This document shows positions 56,301-61,597 of a DNA stretch of 64,000 nucleotides, piece by piece (positions within the stretch are counted from its first letter, which is position 1; every line of letters begins with the position of its first letter). Under the pieces are notes generated by a model, which had not been told where the DNA came from, did not search any database, and was given only the letters and a program-made list of their open reading frames with translations. A program made the position numbers and the translations under genes. The DNA comes from Bradymonadales bacterium (lineage in GTDB: Bacteria; Myxococcota_A; Bradymonadia; JAFGEP01), in NCBI GenBank assembly GCA_016931535.1, contig JAFGEP010000106.1:1-64000 (forward strand), read 5' to 3'.

Positions 56301-57139
56301 ATCAGGCACCGGTCTTGCTCACCTACCTGGACCCCGTCGTCATGAGCCAGATCGACCTCGGCGCCACCCTCAACCTCACGGGTTACCTCCGGGAGGCCGA
56401 GCAGGCCCTCGTGTTAGCTGGAGACCGGGCCCGCAAGCTGGACAACCATTTCGGTCTGACATGGGTTGCCTTGAGTACCCTGCAACGTGCCATCTACTTG
56501 CGGGAGACGGAGTCCACCAGGGTGGCTCTTAAAGAGCTGCTGGATCTGGGTGGGACGGACCAGGTACCGCTGTGGGAAGCCTCTGCCGGCATGGCCGAGG
56601 CCTGGCTGTTGGCCCGGGACGGCGACCGCGCCGCAGCGATCGCCAAGCTAGAGTCGGTCATCGAGCGTTTTTGCAGATCGGCTGATATCCAGCACCTGTC
56701 CCAGCACTTCGCGGCCGAGGTGGTCTTTCTCGACGCCACGGCGGCCCAGATCTACCTGGCAGCCGGTGACAAGGAACGTGGACTGACGATGATCGACCAG
56801 TCCCTCGAGCTCCCCTGCACTACCGGCCACCTCATCAAGCAATGCGGCATGTGGTGGATCAAGGGCGAGCTCTTGCTCCTCGGCGACCGGACGGACGAGC
56901 AAGTTGCCGAGCAATGCTTCGAGCGGTCGATCCAGATGGCCCGTGCAATGAACGCGAGGACCATGGAGCTCATGGCCGCAGTCGGTCTGGCCCGTTTGCG
57001 GTTCAGGCAAGGCGAGCATCGGGCCGCTGCCGAGCTGCTGCAGCCTATGGTTGACTGGTTTACCGAGGCGGGGCAGAGCAACCCCGACCTCCTGGAGGCC
57101 AGGGAGCTATTGGCCTCGCTGCCGAGCGGTCGAGGGTAG
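53393..57139 (+). CDS. OmpR-type winged-helix / degenerate cyclase / STAND ATPase / TPR regulator 1
   Basis: A 1248-residue protein. ATG 53393 has GGGGAGG upstream; a TTG at 53354 in the same frame is less likely. Residues 1-103 are a PhoB/OmpR-type winged helix (V-D-L-R-R-Q-A-F-E-V-L, V-T-R-Q-E-L-F-D-R-I-W, V-Y-G-L-G-Y) without a receiver. Residues about 225-390 resemble a class III cyclase domain lacking its metal Asp residues. From about 413 a STAND-type ATPase starts (F-V-G-R-Q-T-E), Walker A G-E-A-G-I-G-K-S at 442-449, Walker B-like L-V-L-V-I-E-N-L. The C-terminal half is helical, TPR-like. It probably senses a ligand through ATPase/TPR and activates the TCAAGAT promoters. A paralogue starts at 62038. 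Confidence 0.9.
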   Translation: MATFLEFDRCLLDLDRGVLYRDGERVDLRRQAFEVLAYLVEHWERIVTRQELFDRIWGDREISEWSLSTCIKQIRQAIGDTQKGDRLVRTVYGLGYSLLVSVIRHEGVELQELLAAMPKGSEGGLTLQEHWMTGGDGGAPRPLGADRLPEDGGRVGGSANGVPEEILLVPSGRGVTGGGAPVGMIQKGEGPRLGGVSWSVSRAGVQDAREQGARSPGKTGRTAATFLIAALEGGPEGFTDREQPGSQPLRRHFHRTVQQVVSAHAGSIQETSADEVVCTFGIPLGLPHHAERAVEAAVDLTDRWSEHGGEQGAREALRIYVDSRWIVWERPVGLDRTELESVRSTARWLRARRRAVGSSEIVVSQGTTRRVPMTGGRKASRLGGGDGIPLFRLSLPKRRVARRWDRRRSGRCFVGRQTEMERLQEQVDRLLEGQGGRLSLTGEAGIGKSRLVAELCRWLGCCKVSYEVVELSPRSQWMPYGLLAQLVRDLCGIKAEEDLESIVQKVRSVLRRSPLKEDPELPVLLAMLCLAGSWDYPRSGDPSRLRRKLFDACRQLVVGRALRTPLVLVIENLQWLDPTSSDWLGLLSERIERLPILLLATRRTGEGPVDSRWSAGVGIQLGSLAYEESRCIVAEILASQPAPLELVDRILEKAGGNPLFLEELSMACVEAGESAIAGGLPSTVQAVLTGRIDGLTTGPRGVLEVASCLGSSVDLGLLREVTGLPDEALDRHLAVLLRQDFLQPQPGGAGSGVRFKHAVTRDAVYESCPVAERRQIHRKVAATLIERHPETERAQPELLAEHYGQGGMALRAAYYWHKAAGRALLRSAPAEAAAHVQKGLSLLEQVEDARERAEAEIALRTLSARVWMVLAGPASPQLERERVRVGELLSRLGRSSILPEEVILLISRGDFPELDRQARTLIDQARQEGNLPLELAAHNLRGIALTCLGRIDEGRSECNQVLELQSELADQAPVLLTYLDPVVMSQIDLGATLNLTGYLREAEQALVLAGDRARKLDNHFGLTWVALSTLQRAIYLRETESTRVALKELLDLGGTDQVPLWEASAGMAEAWLLARDGDRAAAIAKLESVIERFCRSADIQHLSQHFAAEVVFLDATAAQIYLAAGDKERGLTMIDQSLELPCTTGHLIKQCGMWWIKGELLLLGDRTDEQVAEQCFERSIQMARAMNARTMELMAAVGLARLRFRQGEHRAAAELLQPMVDWFTEAGQSNPDLLEARELLASLPSGRG

Positions 57140-57220
57140 CCTGCGGGAGGCCCTCTCTGCGAGAAGCTCGGCAGATCGATGGCCCGGATCCCCGCGTGTT
57201 ACTTGACCTACGCTTGTCCC

Positions 57221-57598
57221 TCACCAGACCACATCGAGCCCATACTCCCTGAATACCGGATCGGCTGTGATGATCGGCCATCGATTCAATCGCGCCGTGG
57301 CAATGATGAAGCGATCCGCCGGATCGCGGTGTATGGGAGGAAGCGCGGCCGCAGCCAGGCAGATGGCGCTGTCCAGTGAAACGACCGTCAGATCGTGATG
57401 CGTGGTGACCAGTGAAAACCACTCGGCCGGTGGGATGGGGAGCGCCAGCTTCCGGCCGGTCCACTTCAAGGCGATCTCGAACGCACTGATGGCCGAGATG
57501 TGGACGACCGGAGCATGGGATATCGCTTCGCGTGCCTCTATCGACAGGGAGGTGTCACCGCTGGCGAGCCAGAGGAGAGCGCAGGTGTCAAGAATCAT
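57221..57598 (-). CDS. PIN-domain toxin (VapC family)
   Basis: A 125-residue protein: I-L-D-T-C-A-L-L-W-L (Asp 4), S-A-F-E-I-A-L (Glu), P-A-D-R-F-I-I-A-T-A (Asp) and I-I-T-A-D as the final acidic strand. All four PIN acidic positions are present, so it should be an active RNase. Its start overlaps the antitoxin by 11 nt. The cassette lies between regulator 1 and array 2, and runs against them. Confidence 0.92.
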   Translation of the reverse strand: MILDTCALLWLASGDTSLSIEAREAISHAPVVHISAISAFEIALKWTGRKLALPIPPAEWFSLVTTHHDLTVVSLDSAICLAAAALPPIHRDPADRFIIATARLNRWPIITADPVFREYGLDVVW

Positions 57599-57827
57599 CG
57601 CCGATCTCCAGCCATTCTTCGTCGCTCAACGGTTCGGTCGGGTCATAGGACATCTCGATCTTGGCCAGCAGCGGATGCGGCGTCAGCCGGTCCTTCGGCT
57701 TGTGAGGCACGAGCTCGGCAATTGGATTGCCATTTCGACAGATGAGAAAGGTGGTACCTGTCGCTTCGACCTCGCTCAATAACGCCGACAGTTTGGTCTT
57801 CGCTTCATGGATGTTGACCGCCTTCAT
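57588..57827 (-). CDS. Phd/YefM-type antitoxin
   Basis: A 79-residue protein with the family start V-N-I-H-E-A-K-T-K-L-S-A-L-L, a conserved middle I-C-R-N-G-N-P-I-A-E-L-V-P and an acidic tail for toxin binding. It represses its own promoter together with the toxin; a matching palindrome is at 57893-57920. Confidence 0.93.
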   Translation of the reverse strand: MKAVNIHEAKTKLSALLSEVEATGTTFLICRNGNPIAELVPHKPKDRLTPHPLLAKIEMSYDPTEPLSDEEWLEIGDDS

Positions 57828-57892
57828 GGTTCGACTCTCCCGGCCAGCGACCCTCGGCTGCTTGTGACTCCAGCACGATCCAAGGGTTGAAC

Positions 57893-57920
57893 CTATGAAC
57901 TAGACTAACTTAGTTCATAG
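57893..57920 (-). promoter_or_regulatory. Palindromic operator of the Phd/PIN operon
   Basis: CTATGAACTA (57893-57902) and TAGTTCATAG (57911-57920) are perfect 10-bp inverted repeats with an 8-nt spacer, 66 nt upstream of the antitoxin start. Phd-family antitoxins bind such palindromes. Confidence 0.7.
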
Positions 57921-58075
57921 CCTTCGTCAAGAGTGGCGATTCGCTGATCAGCCTGGTACCGATCATTTCAAGGGGGGGGTCGGCTATACACTTTGCGGGT
58001 ACCCTCCAGATCGCAGGGCGACCTCTCGAGAGGGATCGCCTCTCCAGTAGAAAGTTCTGAGAAAACGACCGGAGC
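57921..58075. other. Gap upstream of array 2
   Basis: No gene was found. The stretch leads into operator site B and may hold upstream promoter elements; GC content is lower than in flanking genes near 57900-57960. Confidence 0.4.
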
Positions 58076-58117
58076 TCAAAGTTCACCCAAGATCGAATCG
58101 AGGAGCTGGCATACCCT
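58076..58117 (+). promoter_or_regulatory. Shared operator/promoter, site B (peptide array 2)
   Basis: TCAAAGT (58076-58082) and CCAAGAT (58087-58093), 11 bp apart, then 18 bp, then TACCCT (58112-58117). Downstream TGACAATGTGACGG resembles the same position of site C. The first peptide gene starts 125 nt after the -10. Confidence 0.78.
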
Positions 58118-58199
58118 GACAATGTGACGGCTATCCAGAGCCGCGCGGGGGCTGGTGTACAGCCATTTCCATGTGACTCGGACGGCCGGGATTCACTGT

Positions 58200-58242
58200 G
58201 CGCGGGATGGGCCTGCGCCAATCACCTGAGAGGAGGTGCGAC
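58200..58242 (+). promoter_or_regulatory. Conserved 5' leader with GC hairpin, array 2
   Basis: GCGC (58200-58203) pairs with GCGC (58215-58218) around GGGATGGGCCT, followed by GAGAGGAGGTGCGAC before the ATG. Shorter stem than in arrays 1 and 3 but the same sequence block. Confidence 0.55.
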
Positions 58243-58344
58243 ATGAAGATCAAGACGAAGGTCAAAGGGGCCATGCAGGTGAGCAACGGAATCGAGGGCG
58301 AATCCACCGCCAAGGGCTACGAGAAGTGGATCAAGCTGTATTGA
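58243..58344 (+). CDS. Peptide P4 of the MKxxT family (33 aa)
   Basis: Leader M-K-I-K-T-K-V-K-G-A, middle M-Q-V-S-N-G-I-E-G-E, and the ending S-T-A-K-G-Y-E-K-W-I-K-L-Y shared word for word with P11. AGGAGG is 6 nt upstream. First gene of array 2. P11 lacks the middle part, so the tail behaves as a movable cassette. Confidence 0.75.
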   Translation: MKIKTKVKGAMQVSNGIEGESTAKGYEKWIKLY

Positions 58345-58369
58345 CACTCTCGCACAGAGGAGGATCGCC

Positions 58370-58477
58370 ATGAAGACGCGAACCGGAGTGAAGAGCGGCA
58401 GTGCTTCCAACCCCAGTACGGTGTCGTCGGGAAGCACGGGGCTGTCGTCCGGCAGGACGTCGGTCAGTAGCTTTTGA
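58370..58477 (+). CDS. Peptide P5 of the MKxxT family (35 aa), Ser/Gly-rich
   Basis: Leader M-K-T-R-T-G-V-K-S-G, then a tail of mostly Ser, Thr and Gly (S-A-S-N-P-S-T-V-S-S-G, then G-L-S-S-G-R-T-S-V). Relatives P2, P12 and P13 carry parts of the same tail. AGGAGG precedes the ATG. Such Ser/Thr content would suit dehydration or glycosylation, but nothing here proves it. Confidence 0.75.
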   Translation: MKTRTGVKSGSASNPSTVSSGSTGLSSGRTSVSSF

Positions 58478-58491
58478 CAGGGAGTGAAGCC

Positions 58492-58566
58492 ATGAAGACG
58501 CGAACCGGAGTGAAGAGCGGCAGTTGCATCATGAAACGCGAGAAGGCGACGCCGCAGCTGTTCTAG
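58492..58566 (+). CDS. Peptide P6 of the MKxxT family (24 aa)
   Basis: Leader M-K-T-R-T-G-V-K-S-G identical to P5, but the tail S-C-I-M-K-R-E-K-A-T-P-Q-L-F is unlike any other copy. AGGGAG site, 14 nt after P5. Contains one Cys. Confidence 0.7.
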   Translation: MKTRTGVKSGSCIMKREKATPQLF

Positions 58567-58592
58567 CTCGACATCACGAAAGGAGGAGCACC

Positions 58593-58715
58593 ATGAAGAC
58601 CAAGACCAAGATCAAGGCAGGCGGTTGCCTGGTCGAGCATGTCGATTGGAGTGGCTCGGGTGGCGAGGACGAGCCGTTCTCGAATGTCTCTTTTGCCTAT
58701 GCGAAAGTGACCTGA
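58593..58715 (+). CDS. Peptide P7 of the MKxxT family (40 aa), longest copy
   Basis: Leader M-K-T-K-T-K-I-K-A-G, then G-C-L-V-E-H-V-D-W-S, a Gly/acidic stretch (G-G-E-D-E-P-F-S-N) and F-A-Y-A-K-V-T at the end. AGGAGG site. P16 keeps the C-L-V-E-H-V-D-W-S part and P14 keeps F-A-Y-A-K, so P7 may be close to the ancestral full-length form. Confidence 0.75.
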   Translation: MKTKTKIKAGGCLVEHVDWSGSGGEDEPFSNVSFAYAKVT

Positions 58716-58770
58716 TTGCAGATTTCCTTGTGGTGGAGGTCAAGGGAGGCACCAAAAAAGGAGGTGCGAG

Positions 58771-58866
58771 ATGAAGATCAGGACCCGGATCAGAGGAGGT
58801 GTTCACTACGAACAGCAAGACACGAAAGGCGGGGCCATCGGGAAGCCGGTGGAGGCTTCCTTCTGA
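58771..58866 (+). CDS. Peptide P8 of the MKxxT family (31 aa)
   Basis: Leader M-K-I-R-T-R-I-R-G-G, followed by V-H-Y-E-Q-Q-D-T-K-G-G and A-I-G-K-P-V-E-A-S-F. The V-H-Y-E-Q-Q block reappears at the end of P14. Site AAAAGGAGGTGCGAG. Confidence 0.75.
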   Translation: MKIRTRIRGGVHYEQQDTKGGAIGKPVEASF

Positions 58867-58931
58867 TCGAACCTAGCACTGGACGAACCTGCCTGGAACC
58901 AGCATGTAGAAAACGGATCAGGAGGTTAGAC

Positions 58932-59015
58932 ATGAAGCAAAGGACGAGGATCAGGGTTGGCTGTGATGGGACACTAACAAGGGACAACTATACGACGGGC
59001 CCCATCACAGCCTAG
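58932..59015 (+). CDS. Peptide P9 of the MKxxT family (27 aa)
   Basis: Leader M-K-Q-R-T-R-I-R-V-G, then C-D-G-T-L-T-R-D-N-Y and T-T-G-P-I-T-A. The G-P-I-T core also occurs in P15. AGGAGG site. Its stop codon overlaps a possible GTG start of the following Cys-rich gene, so translation may be coupled. Confidence 0.72.
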   Translation: MKQRTRIRVGCDGTLTRDNYTTGPITA

Positions 59016-59074
59016 TGTCAGGTCTTGTAGGTCTTTCGCGAGGACACGACCAGCGAAGCAGGACAGTACCCTTC

Positions 59075-60526
59075 ATGGACACCAGAGCGCCGAGACTGCC
59101 GTATCCCTACGCCTGGTGGGTCGATGAGGCGCTGGGCAGCGAACTGCCCCGCGAGCATCGGGCCACCTGCAGCGACTGCATCATGTTGAAGGCCGAGGGG
59201 CATCACCCCGACCCCGAGCACGGGCAGCCGTTCAATCCGGCGACCAAGTGCTGCACCTACTACCCTTACCTGCCCAACTACTCGATCGGTCTGTTGCTGA
59301 CCAGCGGGGCAGGGGAGCTGGAGGTTGGCACGGCGGCGGTGCGGCACAACATCCGCCAGCGCATCGGCTGCACCCCGCTGGGCATCGATGGACCGCCCGG
59401 GCTGCAGCTCAGCTACGAGAGGTCGCGAGACGACATCTTCGGCGTGGACGCCCGCTTCATGTGCCCCTACCTGATCACGGGCGCCAACCCCCACTGCGGC
59501 ATCCACCCCTACCGGGATCACGTCTGCGCCACCTACTTCTGCAAGCACGACCGCAGCATGCTGGACCTCGACTTCTGGCTGTCGGTGAGGGCGATGTTCA
59601 GGACGGCGAAGAAGGCGCTGGCGACCCGGTGCGTGCTGGAGCTTTGCCCCGACAGCGAGGTGCTGGATCTCCTCTTCCTGTCCGACGGGATGCCCAGCAA
59701 GGTCCGGGGCCGCCAGCTCTCGGCGTGGATCGACTCCGACGGCCACCTGAGCGCAGACACCTCGAGACGGCTGTGGGGCCGGTGGTACGGAAAGGAGGAG
59801 GAGTTCTTCGCGCTCTGCGGAGACAGGGTGAAGGCGCTTGGCTGGAAGGAGGTGCGGGCCCTGGCCGGGCCGGGGCTCGCCGTCCTCGAGCATCGCGCGC
59901 GCAAGGCTCTGGCTCGGCTCCAGCACCCGGACATCCCCCCCAGGCTGAAGTGGGTGGGCTCCGGGCCGCAGTTTGTGATCGACCGAGACCGCTTCACCCA
60001 GGGGACGACCATCGTGACGCCGCTCCACCGCCACGATTTCGTCGCGATACCCACCCGGGCCTTCGATGTGCTGGAGGGTTTCGACGGATCCGAGAGCACC
60101 GACGCCGTCATCGATCGACTGAGGACGAGCCGAGGCGTCGAGCTGGACCGGTCGCTGATCCGGCAGATGGTGGATCTCGGAGTCCTGGAGGAGGTCGAGG
60201 ACGGCGAACCCCTCGAGCCTCCCTTTACCCCCGATCGCCTCACGCCGCAGGCTCGGCTGCGCTTCAGCAGGGTGGCCCATCTCGCCAGCCAGATCGGTTT
60301 CGACGAGGGGGGACGGGCGACGGTGACGCTCCAGCTCGGCTTCAAGGAGATCGAATTCGACGAGCCGGATCTGCTGGAGTTCGGGCGGCAGCTCGCTATC
60401 CACAAGAACGGTTTTCTGGCGGAGGAGGCCACTCACTGGGCTTTGGGTGGGGCGACCCTGAGCTGGGAGAAGGTGTCCGAGCTGCTCGAGGCGCTCTGCT
60501 CGGAAGGCATCTTGAAGGTGGTATAG
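59075..60526 (+). CDS. Cys-rich YkgJ-like protein with PqqD-like segment; candidate peptide-handling protein
   Basis: A 483-residue protein from ATG 59075; an in-frame GTG at 59015, overlapping the P9 stop, would add 20 residues. The N-terminal third has ordered cysteines: C-S-D-C (32, 35), K-C-C (59, 60), C99, C130, H-C-G-I-H (141), C151 and Y-F-C-K (156), the pattern of YkgJ/CxxCx(n)CC metal-cluster proteins. Residues about 317-375 (H-R-H-D-F-V-A-I, then G-F-D-G-S-E-S-T-D-A-V-I, then V-D-L-G-V-L-E) look like a PqqD-type winged helix, the fold of many RiPP recognition elements. The end (about 385-483) may be a second small winged helix. Its position inside the arrays makes it the best candidate for a peptide-modifying or binding protein; that is inference. 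Confidence 0.8.
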   Translation: MDTRAPRLPYPYAWWVDEALGSELPREHRATCSDCIMLKAEGHHPDPEHGQPFNPATKCCTYYPYLPNYSIGLLLTSGAGELEVGTAAVRHNIRQRIGCTPLGIDGPPGLQLSYERSRDDIFGVDARFMCPYLITGANPHCGIHPYRDHVCATYFCKHDRSMLDLDFWLSVRAMFRTAKKALATRCVLELCPDSEVLDLLFLSDGMPSKVRGRQLSAWIDSDGHLSADTSRRLWGRWYGKEEEFFALCGDRVKALGWKEVRALAGPGLAVLEHRARKALARLQHPDIPPRLKWVGSGPQFVIDRDRFTQGTTIVTPLHRHDFVAIPTRAFDVLEGFDGSESTDAVIDRLRTSRGVELDRSLIRQMVDLGVLEEVEDGEPLEPPFTPDRLTPQARLRFSRVAHLASQIGFDEGGRATVTLQLGFKEIEFDEPDLLEFGRQLAIHKNGFLAEEATHWALGGATLSWEKVSELLEALCSEGILKVV

Positions 60527-60652
60527 CGGCCACCGGCTGGGCTGGATTCGGCATGCCAGTGGCGAACCGGGCCCGGTGACGCACCTCGCCAGGAGGTTCT
60601 TTGCCCATTTTTTGCCACCCGCCAACAGAACTGCTCGAAAAACGACGGAAAA

Positions 60653-60694
60653 TCAAGATCCGCCCAAGATTCATCTGGCAAGGCGGAATACCCT
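60653..60694 (+). promoter_or_regulatory. Shared operator/promoter, site C (peptide array 3)
   Basis: TCAAGAT (60653-60659) and CCAAGAT (60664-60670), 11 bp apart, then 18 bp, then TACCCT (60689-60694). It lies 127 nt after the Cys-rich gene and so gives array 3 its own promoter. Confidence 0.8.
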
Positions 60695-60774
60695 GACACT
60701 GTGAAGACTGTCCGCAGGCAGGCAGTGCCTTGGTGACAGGCGTTTCGAATGCTGCGGACAGCCCAACAAAAGCG

Positions 60775-60820
60775 CGCGCGGGGTGGGCCTGCGCGCCATC
60801 AACCAGAGAGGAGGTGCGAG
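60775..60820 (+). promoter_or_regulatory. Conserved 5' leader with GC hairpin, array 3
   Basis: CGCGCG around 60775-60780 can pair with GCGCGC (60791-60796) across the G-rich loop GGGTGGGCCT; GAGAGGAGGTGCGAG and the ATG follow. Same block as in arrays 1 and 2. Confidence 0.6.
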
Positions 60821-60883
60821 ATGAAGACGAGAACCAAGGTCAGAGTTGGCGGGGCCGTCCAGAAGCCGTTCGAGATCTACTGA
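60821..60883 (+). CDS. Peptide P10 of the MKxxT family (20 aa), shortest copy
   Basis: Leader M-K-T-R-T-K-V-R-V-G, tail G-A-V-Q-K-P-F-E-I-Y. AGGAGG 6 nt upstream. First gene of array 3, as P1 is of array 1, and it shares P1's A-V-Q-(K/R)-P ending with an aromatic next. Confidence 0.73.
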   Translation: MKTRTKVRVGGAVQKPFEIY

Positions 60884-60951
60884 GGCCGGGTGCCCTGACC
60901 CTCGGCACGACCGAAGGGGGTCAAGACATGAAGGTCAAGAGGAGGTGCACC

Positions 60952-61023
60952 ATGAAGATCAGGACGAAGGTTCAGGGCGGTTCCACCGCCAAGGGCTACG
61001 AGAAGTGGATCAAGCTGTATTGA
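60952..61023 (+). CDS. Peptide P11 of the MKxxT family (23 aa)
   Basis: Leader M-K-I-R-T-K-V-Q-G-G joined directly to S-T-A-K-G-Y-E-K-W-I-K-L-Y, the same ending as P4. AAGAGGAGGTGCACC precedes the ATG. An in-frame ATG at 60928 would prepend M-K-V-K-R-R-C-T, but that segment contains this ribosome site, so 60952 is preferred. Confidence 0.74.
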   Translation: MKIRTKVQGGSTAKGYEKWIKLY

Positions 61024-61048
61024 CACTCTCGTCCAGAGGAGGATCGCC

Positions 61049-61132
61049 ATGAAGACGAGAACGAGGGTGAAGAGCGGGTCGTCGGGCAGCACGGGCCTGT
61101 CGTCCGGCAGGACGTCGGTCTATGGCCCTTGA
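61049..61132 (+). CDS. Peptide P12 of the MKxxT family (27 aa), Ser/Gly-rich
   Basis: Leader M-K-T-R-T-R-V-K-S-G, tail S-S-G-S-T-G-L-S-S-G then R-T-S-V-Y-G-P. It equals P5 with the S-A-S-N-P block deleted and a different last three residues. AGGAGG site. Confidence 0.74.
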   Translation: MKTRTRVKSGSSGSTGLSSGRTSVYGP

Positions 61133-61146
61133 CCAGGAGTGATGCC

Positions 61147-61224
61147 ATGAAGACGAGAACTGGAGTGAAGGCTGGCTCGTTCAGTGCCTCCAACCCCAGC
61201 ACGGTGTCGTCGGGCATTTGTTGA
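61147..61224 (+). CDS. Peptide P13 of the MKxxT family (25 aa)
   Basis: Leader M-K-T-R-T-G-V-K-A-G, tail S-F-S-A-S-N-P-S-T-V then S-S-G-I-C. It carries the front half of the P5 tail and ends in a Cys after a local sequence change. AGGAG site, 14 nt after P12. Confidence 0.73.
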   Translation: MKTRTGVKAGSFSASNPSTVSSGIC

Positions 61225-61272
61225 TTGGTCTAGGAGCTGCGCCTTGTGGCGGGCTCAACCAGGAGATTTACC

Positions 61273-61344
61273 ATGAAGACGTGCACCGGAGTGAAGAGCG
61301 GTTTCGCGTACGCGAAGTTGACCGTTCACTATGAGCAACAGTAG
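61273..61344 (+). CDS. Peptide P14 of the MKxxT family (23 aa), chimera of P7 and P8 tails
   Basis: Leader M-K-T-C-T-G-V-K-S-G, where the usual basic residue 4 is Cys. The tail is F-A-Y-A-K-L-T (as in P7) fused to V-H-Y-E-Q-Q (as in P8). AGGAG site. Good evidence that tails are exchanged by recombination. Confidence 0.73.
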   Translation: MKTCTGVKSGFAYAKLTVHYEQQ

Positions 61345-61356
61345 AGGAGGTGTGAG

Positions 61357-61437
61357 ATGAAGACCAGGACCAAGATCAAGGCAGGCCTGATTGATGGCCC
61401 CATCACCGGGTATCCAGATAATCCAGGAATGTTCTAG
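61357..61437 (+). CDS. Peptide P15 of the MKxxT family (26 aa)
   Basis: Leader M-K-T-R-T-K-I-K-A-G, tail L-I-D-G-P-I-T-G-Y-P then D-N-P-G-M-F. Only 12 nt separate it from P14, and its AGGAGG site overlaps the P14 stop. G-P-I-T is shared with P9. Confidence 0.74.
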   Translation: MKTRTKIKAGLIDGPITGYPDNPGMF

Positions 61438-61471
61438 AGAACCCAGCGTCAGAAGACCTGAGAGGTGTGAG

Positions 61472-61546
61472 ATGAAGACCAGGACCAAGATCAAGGCAGG
61501 CACCTTCGATAATTGCCTGGTCGAGCATGTCGATTGGAGTGCCTGA
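61472..61546 (+). CDS. Peptide P16 of the MKxxT family (24 aa), truncated relative of P7
   Basis: Leader M-K-T-R-T-K-I-K-A-G, then T-F-D-N-C-L-V-E-H-V-D-W-S-A. The reading frame stops at TGA 61544-61546, but the DNA after it still encodes E-D-E-P-F-S-N in the same frame as P7, so a stop has cut an older, longer peptide. Confidence 0.72.
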   Translation: MKTRTKIKAGTFDNCLVEHVDWSA

Positions 61547-61597
61547 AGAGCTGAAGACGAGCCATTCTCCAATGATTCCTGGACCAGGAGCTGCACC

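Noticed and set aside
58524..58715. 63-codon plus-strand frame overlapping P6 and P7
   Set aside because: It begins inside P6 without a ribosome site, and its last 40 codons, which start at the P7 ATG with its own AGGAGG site, are P7 itself. The upstream extension is a run-on.
60928..61023. Longer start for P11 with a doubled leader
   Set aside because: The added segment contains the AGGAGG site of the inner ATG, and the inner start restores the family leader exactly at position 1.
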